From positions 3,162,001 to 3,226,000 of the forward strand of contig NC_063014.1 of assembly GCF_020509005.1 (NCBI RefSeq): DNA of 64,000 nucleotides, written 5' to 3'. A program made the translations under genes and the position numbers. The DNA is from Fulvia fulva. Taxonomy: Eukaryota > Ascomycota > Dothideomycetes > Mycosphaerellales > Mycosphaerellaceae. Positions 23,901 through 33,364 of this stretch are shown piece after piece. The notes beneath the pieces are model-generated. The model worked only from the letters and a program-made list of their open reading frames with translations. It ran no database searches and was not told the origin of the DNA. Positions within the stretch are counted from its first letter, which is position 1, and each line of letters starts with the position of its first letter.

Positions 23901-24333
23901 GGCACTCCAACAGTTTAGTAGCCACAACTACCTACTGTACTCAGACCTGACCAGGTCAGAAGCAAGCATAGCAATACAAATCCGCTCTGAACACATCGGA
24001 GTCAGGGCATACCTGTATTAGAGAAAAGTCCTAGGTATCGAAGACAAGAGTTGCCCATGCGGCTACCTGTCCCAGAATGTCGAACATAGACTTCTGGTTT
24101 GCAAAGAATGGAGTACAGGGAGAGGTGAATGGAGGGCAAGGGCAAGGAACAGAAACTTCTAAGCCATGATCAGCAATAAGGGAGACCTCTAGAGAATTAC
24201 AAGGTGGATCATCCACCAAGGATTTTTGGAGCAGTTCTCTCTTACTAGGGAAACAGAGAGATGGATTGAGGAGAGAAAGAAGGAGGAGGAGAGCAGGAAG
24301 AGGGGGACAACTCTAGGGTTGCAGACAAGGTAG
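20947..24333 (+). pseudogene. LINE-2 ORF2 (endonuclease and reverse transcriptase)
   Basis: A single frame of about 1,128 codons with eleven internal TAG/TAA stops. An APE-type endonuclease comes first (AV-stop-EPW, LGDFNLHYPTWG, SSDHLPI). RT follows, with NKAPGPDGIP near 22330, YRPIALLNTLGK near 22515, LSLDISGAFDNVSH near 22730 and FVDDTNILAW near 23000. The C-terminus has a zinc-like motif (CPCGYLSQNVEHRLLVC). No RNase H domain is seen. Where LINE-1 can be compared, several stops replace Trp or Gln codons, as single CA/TG-to-TA changes would. Confidence 0.88.
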
Positions 24334-24530
24334 TCAGAGGCTAACCACTATGACACTAGTGCACCCTAATAGAAGGAAAACTGAGAACTCATGGCAAGGA
24401 AGCTATTAGAGAAGGAGAGGAGGTTTTTACCTAGGAATAGGTTTCCTACCTTATGCAGTAACATATATAGACATAAACCCGCATAGGCCGGAGGGCACCA
24501 CAACGGGTAAATGAATCATCTATCTATATA

Positions 24531-24658
24531 GCGTCTAGCTATAGCGGAATTACATTTGCTTATAGTAGCCGCTACTAACTAAGCTAGCTAATTTACTAGA
24601 ATTCCGGATTTGGCTAGGATATTTAGGAAGAGAATATAACTCCGCTATAGTAAGACGC
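24531..24658. mobile_element. 128-bp MITE-like element flanked by TA
   Basis: Imperfect terminal inverted repeats of about 27 bp: GCGTCTAGCTATAGCGGA at the left and the reverse complement of TCCGCTATAGTAAGACGC at the right. TA lies on both sides (24529-24530, 24659-24660). There is no coding capacity. It fits a small non-autonomous Tc1/mariner or pogo-type element. Confidence 0.7.
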
Positions 24659-24660
24659 TA

Positions 24661-24795
24661 TAGTAGGGTAGGGCGATATCTTAAAATAGGCCTAGCGTAG
24701 CGATTTAATTAGTGTTAGTAACTAAGGTACTAGGTAGGTCCTAGTAGCTCAACCCGGCTTTAGTAGCTAGTAATCTAAATAAAGAACCTACTAAT
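24661..24795. other. Short unassigned RIPed spacer
   Basis: TpA-rich sequence between the MITE and the pogo-like element. It does not match the missing end of Gypsy-1r, and I cannot assign it. Confidence 0.4.
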
Positions 24796-24797
24796 TA

Positions 24798-26659
24798 ACA
24801 TAAAGTACTAGTAAGCTAGAAATACTAGTAAGCTAGGAATTTTGTCTTAGTACGACTAACTCGTAATCTTTATTAATTGTTTTCACTACTATTAAATAGA
24901 GAACTAGTGAACTTAATACTCTTATCCAATTTAGAATTGTTCTCTTTATCTTCCTAGTACGTTCGTACGTTATAACTTAGCTAGTCTAACCGTAGTTACT
25001 ATACTACCGTCTACTTAGCTAGCCCTCTTTTGTACCCTCTGACCTACGACTCTTCTTTAACTATTCTATAGCCTTTAACGACTCGACGACTACCTATAAC
25101 GAGCTAACTCTATACTATAAGACCCCGCCGTACTAGAGACGCTTTTGTTTATAAGATCGGCGCTTTATAAGAGTCTTACCTTATCGTTTAAGCTTAGAGT
25201 TACGAGCTCTAAGAAGCGTATTCTCTTATAGTATTACTTCGCCGCCTTTTATAAGCTAAGAGAAGCTATTATAAGCTGTTTTAGAGTTGCTTAGTATAGC
25301 GTCGTATATAAGCTTAGATTACGACGTAAACTCCTCCGAATTGCTCGGAGTTTAAGACTACTATAATGTCGTCTAAGGCGGGGGTAGTCCTAGCGGGGTT
25401 CGTAGGCGTATATTAAGGCGATTAAGTACTACTTCCGCGTTAATAGGAACTAACCCTATAGCCTCAAAGGCCTTCTTATAGTTTGACGCGGTAAATACGT
25501 CGAGAAACGCGTCTTTAAACGCCGGAAGGAAGGTTTCTTTATTAATATAGAAGACGCGCTAACGCGCTAAGTCCCGTACGTATTATAAGTACTTTAGCTT
25601 TAACGGCGTAAAACAAACTACGTTAAGAGGCTAGATATAGGATATATAATAAATACGCCGGTATATAGAGCGTAAGGATCTTATAGTCTAGATAGTAGTC
25701 CTTAAAACCCTAGTTTAAATAGCTCTTATAGCCGTCTAAAATAAGTAACCTATAGCTACCTATAGAACGCGCCTCTATATACGCGTTAAAGTGCTTTAAC
25801 TACTCGAGGCCAAGTACGTTGTTTATCTATCTATTCTCGGAGACCGTAAGCTTCTAATTCCGCGGTATGTCTACCTCTTCGTACTATACTAAAATATAGA
25901 CGCGCCCTTTATAGATAATAAAGGGCGGGGTCGAGTAGCTAGCGGTATAGATGCTCTAAATAACTATAACCTACTCTCTATTACTAGGCTAAGTAGCCGT
26001 AGGGCAAGAGCGTCGTTCTGAGCTAGTAACGACTTTTATAGAGCTAATCACGCCTATTTAAAAGCCCGTCTTATCGAAGTTATAGATATCCTTGTTATAT
26101 ACGCTATACTTACTAATCTTCTCTTATATAAGCTTAAACTAGGCGCTTATAACTTCTAGATCTTCCTAAAGTATTCTCTAACGGTCCTTCGCTCGGTTAA
26201 AGGCCGTTTTGAGCTCGGTAGAGCGCGAAACGAATCTCTCTACCTAGTTCTTACCTACTAGATCCGCGTCGCGTTTACCGAGTAGCTTGTCCGCTATATC
26301 TACTACCTCGCTAAGGGTAGGCGCGAATCCTCGCGAATCGAGGTCGAGGATATATCGAACAATCGTCTGTTCTTTAGTTAACGTAAGTTTGTACTAGATA
26401 GGGCGAGTATCGACGCGAGGAGTGATTCCGTAGTACCGGCTAGTTAGCGTCGAACAAGGTACGTGATATGCTATAGCTACGCGTAGGAGATTCGGAAATT
26501 GGCCCTGACGATAGGCAGAGAGGGCAAGAGCAATTCTGCCTTCTTTATTAGACGATTGTATATTGTGCTGTTGAGACATAGTACGATAATCAAGAAGTTG
26601 GTCGTGCCAAGACAAAATTCCCAGCTCACTGGTGTTCCCAGCTCACTGGTGCTTTACGT
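24798..26659 (-). mobile_element. Pogo/Fot1-like DNA transposon, RIPed
   Basis: 1,862 bp flanked by TA on both sides. The terminal inverted repeats are about 65 bp and each contains two tandem copies of a CACCAGTGAGCTGGGA-like motif. The right TIR is unmutated and the left shows RIP changes of the same sequence. Inside is a degraded transposase on the minus strand. Confidence 0.85.
25000..26579 (-). pseudogene. Transposase relic of the RIPed pogo-like element
   Basis: Starts MSQQHN at 26579 with a Psq-type helix-turn-helix (KEGRIALALSAYR). A CENP-B-like DNA-binding region follows, then the DDE domain with readable blocks for the three acidic positions (NFDKTGF, LLILDGY, LQPLNVV; the third Asp now reads Asn). 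Many stops. The C-terminal coiled-coil-like part (LRARNSKLKR) can still be read; the end at 25000 is approximate. Confidence 0.8.
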
Positions 26660-26894
26660 TATATATATCTGACAGTACGAGATACATCTGCTAACGTGCT
26701 GCATTGTCGAGCAGCAGCATAGAACGATCAACTGACACACCACGGTTGACAATCAGCTCAACCCTAGCCCGGACCCCGCTAAGGTATCAGCAACAGCACG
26801 CCATACTAGCTCCGAAAATCCGCATACATAACAGACACTCCAGCTGAGCAACTCAACGATACCTTCGCCCCAACGCCTCGTCATCTCCAACACC
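26660..26894. other. Upstream region of the secreted-protein gene
   Basis: Normal-composition sequence between the transposon and the ATG at 26895. No promoter element is clear beyond an AT-rich ATATATAT just outside the TIR. Confidence 0.4.
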
Positions 26895-27517
26895 ATGAAA
26901 ACCCACCTTTCATCTACCTCTCTCATCTTCCTCTTCCTTCTCATCTCCATCTCTCTCACGTATACCCTGGCCCAACCCAACGACGACGACATCACCGCCC
27001 TCCAAGGTGCCCGAGCCCAACCTCAACCACAGACCCCCGACGACCCAGAAGACTTGTGCGCACCCCAAACCTAAACCGCCCGATTCAAAGACCTCTATGC
27101 GCCCAGCCTTGCCCTCGTCCAAGCCCAGTGCCAAGCCCTCTGCGCCAGCGCCCAAAACGAGGGAATAAACAAGTTTGGTGCCGGCGCCGTAAGATCCTTC
27201 CCTATTCTTCCCCCTTGTCCGCACCTCTGAATTCTTACTTCTCGTCCCATAACCAGTGGAAAAATGTCCGCGACATCGTAGTCCAACAGGCTTACCTGAT
27301 CCGCCATTCACGCTGCAATGAACGTTGCACGGGCGAGACGGCGTGGAATGGCGACTGCGGCTGTGTGCTCGATGCGAACAATGTACACGTCGCAGTTGCC
27401 GGGGAGATGTTTGAGGAGTGCTCGGGGCAGGCCTTGGCTAAGACGTGTTTTTCAAAGAACGGGTGGAGCGACATCTTTGGATCGGAGAGTGGGGCTAGAC
27501 CTTGTCCAGACAGATAG
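26895..27517 (+). CDS. Small secreted cysteine-rich protein (candidate effector)
   Basis: The ATG starts a clear signal peptide (MKTHLSSTSLIFLFLLI, then SISLTYTLAQ). Proposed exons are 26895-27006, 27091-27188 and 27257-27517, joined by GT-AG introns of 84 and 68 nt. They give 156 residues with nine Cys in the mature part, several paired (QCQALC, CNERC, DCGC). Intron 1 (donor GTGCCC, acceptor AAAG) is needed to avoid a TAA and is less certain than intron 2 (GTAAGA to CCAG). No family is recognised. The gene stands alone between a transposon and NPL4, a common setting for fungal effectors, but the function is unknown. Confidence 0.6.
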
Positions 27518-27681
27518 AGAAGTGGATAGGGTGGTGTGAGAGAGAGTCATGAAGGGAGGATAGGGGATGGAGGTGGAGGGATTGGGTTGGGTATGTAGAG
27601 CAAAGTCGGCGGCCGCTCATTTACGGAAGGTACCGTTGAAATCTCATAGCAGGGTATTCACAGTTGACATTCGTATCTCTG
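27518..27681. other. Convergent intergenic spacer
   Basis: Spacer between the secreted-protein gene (+) and NPL4 (-), so both 3' ends lie here. No other feature is seen. Confidence 0.5.
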
Positions 27682-29942
27682 CTAGGTCGACTTTCCTCCA
27701 TTGATGTCCAGTCCGCGGAACCTCTTCAATGCGTTTGCCTCCACCGTTGTGGTGCTAGCCCGCTTCTGTGGACGTGCTCCACTGCCGTGCATTTCCAGGA
27801 TCGTTTCCAATGTCTTCCATCCTACATGCACTGCGTCAGTACTGTAAGATAATATGTAGAACGAAGTATTGGCAGGGGATGATAACATGAGTGTGATTAT
27901 GCTACATGTTCAGAATAGTTTCAAGAGTTGCCCAACCTGGAGTATGCATGAGCTGAGCGCCCAGAGAAGTGTCGTGTGTTGTTGCGACTTGGCAGAGCAG
28001 GCGGAGCTCATCCTGGAGGAAATGTTAGCCATGCGCGTGAAAGCAGATTGCCATGACTTACTTCACTCAGAACACCCAGGCCTTGGATGTAGCACAGCAC
28101 ATGGAAGTCGCTGACAGCGGCCACACCTTGTGCTGTTTCAAGAGCGATGCGGTTCGCGCCGGCTTTGAGCTGCTTGACCAGGTCGCGCTGATCTTGAACT
28201 TCCCCATTCGCCATTCGGTTCTCGATCGCCAGAGTTGCTGCACTATTGATGAACTTCGGGTTGGTCTGGTTGGGGAAGCCGTGCGTGAGCGTCACAAACA
28301 GGTATTCGACCGGAAAGGATGGTTTCGCATTCTCCTGGACGTTGGCACCGTACTCGTTGATGCGCCGGTAGAAAACTTCAGGGATGTAGCGTTTTCTGTT
28401 GAAAGCTTCATCGGCTTCTGTTTCGTCTTGTACCAGCATGACACTGGGCTCCGCTGATGGTTCGATGATTTCTGCAGTCGCCATTTCGACGGCGGCGTTC
28501 GAGGCTTGGTAGGCAGAGATGGCTATATTGCCGTCGGGGTCGCCAGAAATGATGCATGTCACGAAGTTGCTGCCGAACTTTCCAGTCTCGCTCCACTTGG
28601 ATGGCCGCGGGTACTTCGCTTGATATCTTGAGGCGAAGCAGACCTGGTGGAGTCAGTCAATGGATTTCCCGCAACGCAAAGGTGAACAACATACCTCCAA
28701 AGACGAGAGGTAGTAAGAATCGGCGTGTCGTTTGCATACAGCAATGCCCTTCTCGCGATCTGTTTGCTGGAGTAAATCAGTGTAGATCACCCCAACGCGC
28801 TGAAGCCCGGACAGCTCTGCCAACTTCTCGATATCTTTCTCGTTGTCCCAGTCATTGAGCGTCACGCCATCTACACGAGTTAGCCAGGCTCGACAAAACG
28901 ACACAACAGATTCTCACCTGACTCGTCGACCTGTGGTGGCTCGTAGATAGCTTCGACCACGGCTTTGGTGCCCAGCGGGACCTGGTCGTACTCCTCGTAG
29001 TGGCCGTACAGGAAACCTATTCGCTGCGAGCCACCTTGTCGCCAATATCCGATGAACTTGTCGACCATGTCGAATGTCTCAAACTCGACATGATCGACCA
29101 TCCGATACTCTTGTGGTACTAAGGAGATAGCAGAAGGCTGACACTTAGAACATATGCCATCCGGGAAGGGTGCATGGCCGCCGGGACATTCTGGGTTCAC
29201 TCGATAGTATGGTTCACTGAGTGGAGGAATGTATGAGCTCCCGGACTGTGTCATGGTTAGTAAACCTTTGCTTGCGGTATGACCACTATTTACTGACCTG
29301 GTACTTGTTCTTGCCCTGATTCAGTTTCCGTAGATGTGCGTGGTATGATAGGTGCTTGATCTTGTGCTCCTCTAGGTAGCCCTTGTCGTAAGATTCGAGT
29401 GGCTGGCAGTAGTCGCACATGCCCTGTACCAATGTTAGCACATTTTGCATCTCTTACGATCCGCATCACCATACCTTAGACCCATGCTTGCACATCCGCT
29501 GATCTTTCTTCCGTGTGATCTTGCCATCTAGCTTGTCTAACCGGTCGTCGAGCGGTATCTGCTTGACTGTCTCCCACGGATTCTTCACTAGACGCTGCAC
29601 CTGCGGTATTGCTACGCTCGACGTGAGTTCTTCATCTGTCACCTCTTTGCCGCTCAGCTTGTTCGCTCCCTCTGAGTGGCCGTTGGTGGCTGCATCGCTG
29701 GTCTTGAAGTCGAGGAAGACCTGTGTGCCGTGTGTGAGGCCGAGCTTTGCGAATGTGATGCCCTTGAGCTTCTCGATGGGTCTCGAATCTGCACCGTGTG
29801 GTCGAGGACTAATCGTGACGGTGGATGGGATAACATCTTTGGAAAGCTTGTCGAGAACGTCTGGTAGGATGGATGCTATCTCGGCGTTGTTGTCGAGAGT
29901 GAGGCGGAATCCTCCTTCGCGCGACTGGAATCTGATGATCAT
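27682..29942 (-). CDS. NPL4: Nuclear protein localization protein 4 (Cdc48-Ufd1 cofactor)
   Basis: Seven exons (29942-29475, 29423-29298, 29245-28918, 28870-28695, 28643-28062, 28012-27937, 27821-27682) give 631 residues, normal for Npl4. A ubiquitin-like N-terminus ([10 protein letters not shown]) is followed by the NPL4 zinc finger ([20 protein letters not shown], split by intron 1), then the MPN-like domain ([62 protein letters not shown]) and a C-terminal GW.TLETIL motif. Npl4 with Ufd1 delivers ubiquitylated substrates to the Cdc48 ATPase for extraction in ERAD and chromatin turnover. The last intron has a weak donor (GTTGGG); if it is retained, the protein ends [11 protein letters not shown]. 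Divergent with SEC66. Confidence 0.92.
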
Positions 29943-30461
29943 CGTGGTGGTGGTGGTGGGAGAGGTGGTGTTCGAAACGGATGTCGAGGATGGGTGTATA
30001 CGTTGGTGGTGCAGTCGTCGGGCTGGTGGGGAGGAAGGTGAAGCTGTGAGGAAGAAGTGTTACCACGAAGGAATTTCTGCAGCCATGAAGAAGATGCTTT
30101 CTCCACAGGTCACAAGCAGCAAACGGCTTATGAATGCACTTCTCGCTAGATGCACATGAAGCACAATCACAGGCACAGGCACAGGTGAAGGTTGTAGCTC
30201 TTGCCTCCAGAAGCTCTTGCCAGATTATGTCATGCGCGGATCCCTGTCTCTGCTGCAGGGATCACCAACTCCATTTTTGGACACCTTGGGAAGCCACCTC
30301 TCCACAGTGGGAACAACAGAGGCCATCTTGCCATATTCACTTCTGCGCTTTTCCTTGGTCACGACTACCACGAAGACTTCTTCAATCTAGACCATAGCAC
30401 GACGCGACCATCTCCATCTACACAGACCAGCACTTCTGCGCGCTGAGCGCCCACAACAACC
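29943..30461. promoter_or_regulatory. Shared divergent promoter region NPL4/SEC66
   Basis: 519 bp between two head-to-head start codons. Pyrimidine-rich stretches are present on both sides, and open frames here lack any domain. Both products act around ER protein handling (Cdc48 cofactor and translocon subunit), so co-regulation is possible but only inferred. Confidence 0.45.
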
Positions 30462-31352
30462 ATGGACAACGCGACCTTTAATTCGACCAATGGCACTTTC
30501 ACCAACGGCACATTTAATGGCACAGATGGCTCTTCCTTTACGCCACCTGCACCAAAGCCCTTCTGGACGAACCTTCTACTACCCATACTTTACCTCACGA
30601 TCCTGATAGGATCACTATACACTTTCTCCACAGTCTACCGCAAGCGTCAAATACAGAAGGCCGCACGGTTAGAGTCCTGGTTCCCTCCGCACAGGCAGAG
30701 GGACATCTATCTGTCACTGCTGCATATCGATCCTCGGGAAGCGAGCGAGGGAGACAGTGAAAAGACATTGAGCAGAGTGCCAGAGAGCGTGTTGAAAGCA
30801 GCGCTTTTGAGGCGAGCTGTGGAGGACATTCAACGGATCGTACAATTGAGGAGTTCAAAGCCTGCTCTACAACATTTACTTCAGCGTGGTAGCGTAGGTG
30901 ACGAGCTATGGCAGCGCTTTCAGCGAGCTGAGAAGGAAATGGAAGAGGAGGTCAAGGACGTTGTCAATGAGGTATGTTGAAAGACCATCGCTGATGCGGC
31001 CTTGCTCAGACTAACAATAACATAGGCCAATGCATTCCAGCAAGGATGGGGGCAAATCATCTTCCAATCCGCGAACGAGATCAACCAGAACCGCCTTATC
31101 AAGGAGCGTATTACAGAACTGCAATCAAAGGTCGACGCTGAGAAAGCATGGTGGGAGAAGAGGAGAGAAGGCATTTCGTCCGGATTCATGGCAGAGCTTG
31201 AGGAAGAGAGTGCAAAGAAGGCGGAAGCTGAGGCAGCGGCAGCAACGAAGAAGAGCAGCAGCGATGATGATGCAGTGCTGGTAGAGGCTGGCGGACCAGC
31301 GACTGGGTTTGACGGCGGGTCAGCTAAGAAGAGGAATAAGCCGAAGAAGTGA
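30462..31352 (+). CDS. SEC66: Sec62/63 complex subunit Sec66 (Sec71)
   Basis: Two exons (30462-30971, 31026-31352) with a 54-nt GTATGT..TAG intron give 278 residues. The N-terminus has five N-glycosylation sequons in its first 21 residues, followed by one membrane span (LLLPILYLTILIGSLYTF). The cytosolic part carries family blocks: ESWFPPHRQRDIYLSLL, VLKAALLRRAVEDIQRI, QHLLQRGSVGDELWQRF, and after the intron ANAFQQGWGQIIFQSA. Yeast Sec66/Sec71 is a glycosylated single-span subunit of the Sec62/63 post-translational translocation complex of the ER. The C-terminus is charged and coiled-coil-like, ending in KKRNKPKK. No damage seen. Confidence 0.92.
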
Positions 31353-31464
31353 ACGTGTATGAGCTTGATGCGTGTCGTTCTGGCTGGCTATGGTCGCATT
31401 GCACAGCGTGGGTGATCGCTTGTATCGAAGGCAACGCGACTACAGAGAACCTCCTGCTACACTA

Positions 31465-31530
31465 GCCGTGTCGGTCCCCATGCACCCGCGAAGCGGGTGT
31501 TGGACAACCCAGTGATATTGGACACCTCAA
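31465..31530 (+). repeat. Left TIR of pogo-like element
   Basis: 66 bp, perfect inverse of 33297-33362. It contains the 17-nt hairpin at 31483-31499. Confidence 0.93.
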
Positions 31531-31587
31531 TAAAACCACGCTTTCCAACACGCGTATCTTCCATTCAACACGCGTTATCTCATCAAT

Positions 31588-33273
31588 ATGGTTGCTTCCA
31601 TCTATCGTGAAGAAGAGGAGCTCATCAGTGAGGCCGTGCAGTGGTACTGCGACGCGTCGAATCCAGGTCATGTCAAGCAGGTAGCCGCCAACTGGGGTGT
31701 CGATTACCAACGCTTCAGAAGACGACTTCTCGGTCACAACCCACGCAGCACACGGCCGCGTACGCACACGGTGTTGACAGACGACCAAGAAGCTGTTCTT
31801 GCAACCTACTTGAGGAGGTGTGACAAGATAGGCGTATCCGCGCGACTCCGGATGGTCCAGCTCAGCGCAAATTCGATCCTCAAGCGATACCATACTGGAC
31901 CTAGATCACCTCCAATTGTGAGCTCGAAGTGGCCACAACGATGGCTCAATCGACATCCAGAATGGAAGAAGGTGAGGCAACAACTATTGGAAGCAGCAAG
32001 AGCAGCGGCATGGGATATTGGTGACCTTGAATGGTGGTACAGCAAGCTGTGGGAGACCTGTCAAGAGCATGGCATATTGCCTGAGGACATGTGGAATATG
32101 GACGAGACTGGCTTCCGCATTGGTGTTGCGAAGAACCAGTACGTTCTTACGCAATATCCGAAGAGGAAGAACTTCCTTCCTACTGCCAACAACCGTGAGA
32201 GCTGTACGGATGTTGTTGCTGTCTCAGCAGCTGGGCATGTGATTCTAGCCTTCCTCATCTTGATAGGGAAGATGCACCTGAATACGTGGTACCAACACCT
32301 TGAAGACGACACGGTTGTGGGTGTTAGTGATTCTGGATACACGAATGACCTGCTTACACTGGAATGGCTGCGACATTTCAACGAGCACTCTGCGAAGACA
32401 TAGCGAGGTGCATACAGGCTGCTGTTGATGGATAGGTACGGCTCTCACTTCACGATTGAATTCATTGAATATTGTGACGAGCATCTGATAGTCCCCTTTG
32501 CACTGCCAGCCCATACAACACACTTTCTATAGCCCTTAGATGTGGTCGTATTCCAGCCTTACAAGCACTGGCACGTAGAGGCTGTGGATTCAGCTTCTCG
32601 CTATAGTTATAGCGACTACAACAAGCTCGAGTTCTTGCATAACTTCGAGGCCTTTAGAAGGCAAGCAATGAAGCCAACAACCATCATAAGCGGCTTCGAG
32701 AAGTGTGGTATCTACCCCTTCAATCCGGAGCCAATATTGGCTCGTGCAAGGCAAGACCTAGCTGCTCTTCGATCGAATAAACGAGTCTCAACACCGGAAC
32801 CGATTGTCAACGATAAGTAGCTTCTAACAACAGTGAGGACCTTCGGTCGATACACTACTGCGCTTATAGCTGATCCATTGATAGATGAGTCTATTAAGCA
32901 GCGACTAGAGCCACTCTTCCGTAGAGCCTAGATTGCTATCGTTAGGGGCGCCGAAGCAGTAGCTGAATTGAACAACACCACGGTCCGCCAGAACGCTCGC
33001 AATGCTCGCAACACTCAGAAGAGATAACACCTTCAGCGTGGAGGTGTTATGAAGGCTATCAACGCAAGAGCTGCTATACAAGAACGTGAAGAGAACACAG
33101 TAAAGCAGCTTGAAGCCCAGCTAGCACGTGCAAGAACAGGTGAATTGAGACACCGGATAAGCAAGATTATGAGCTATATCAAGGGGACATACAACAGACC
33201 TGCTTATCTAGTGGAGAGACGGAAGATTATGCCAATATGGCTTGCCTGTATGGACGATATAGCCAATAGATAG
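31588..33273 (+). pseudogene. Pogo/Fot1 transposase with five in-frame stops
   Basis: One frame from ATG 31588 to TAG 33271-33273 with internal stops at 32401, 32530, 32818, 32929 (TAG) and 33025 (TAA). An N-terminal helix-turn-helix (AVQWYCDASNPGHVKQVA) comes first, then a CENP-B-like region (KWPQRWLNRHPEWKK). The DDE domain shows NMDETGFRIG, LLMDRYGSHF and, after a stop at the usual Gln, PLDVVVF, giving all three acidic residues. The stop before PLDV fits one CAG-to-TAG change. There are no frameshifts, so damage is by point mutation only, and the element could move only with transposase supplied in trans. Confidence 0.88.
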
Positions 33274-33296
33274 TTGAATACACCTCATTGATATCG

Positions 33297-33362
33297 TTGA
33301 GGTGTCCAATATCACTGGGTTGTCCAACACCCGCTTCGCGGGTGCATGGGGACCGACACGGC
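33297..33362 (-). repeat. Right TIR of pogo-like element
   Basis: 66 bp, perfect inverse of 31465-31530, ending CCGACACGGC before TA. Confidence 0.93.
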
Positions 33363-33364
33363 TA

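Larger units (their letters stand above)
19666..24528 (+). mobile_element. LINE-2: Tad1-like LINE with ORF1 and ORF2, CpG-poor, inactivated
   Basis: The element has a zinc-knuckle ORF1, an ORF2 with endonuclease and RT, a 3' UTR similar to that of LINE-1, and an ATCT tail ending near 24528. The left end joins Gypsy-1r pol near 19665 and the right end abuts a MITE. No target-site duplication is evident and the Gypsy does not resume on the right. CpG is nearly absent over long stretches while CpA and TpG are common, opposite to the RIPed neighbours. In-frame stops are TAG or TAA. Confidence 0.85.
31465..33362 (+). mobile_element. Pogo/Fot1-like DNA transposon with perfect 66-bp TIRs
   Basis: 1,898 bp flanked by TA (31463-31464 and 33363-33364). 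The terminal inverted repeats 31465-31530 and 33297-33362 are identical by eye and start GCCGTGTCGG. Each TIR contains a short hairpin, CACCCGC-GAA-GCGGGTG. The left flank is SEC66 downstream sequence and the right flank is Copia-3, so the two sides do not belong together. Confidence 0.92.
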
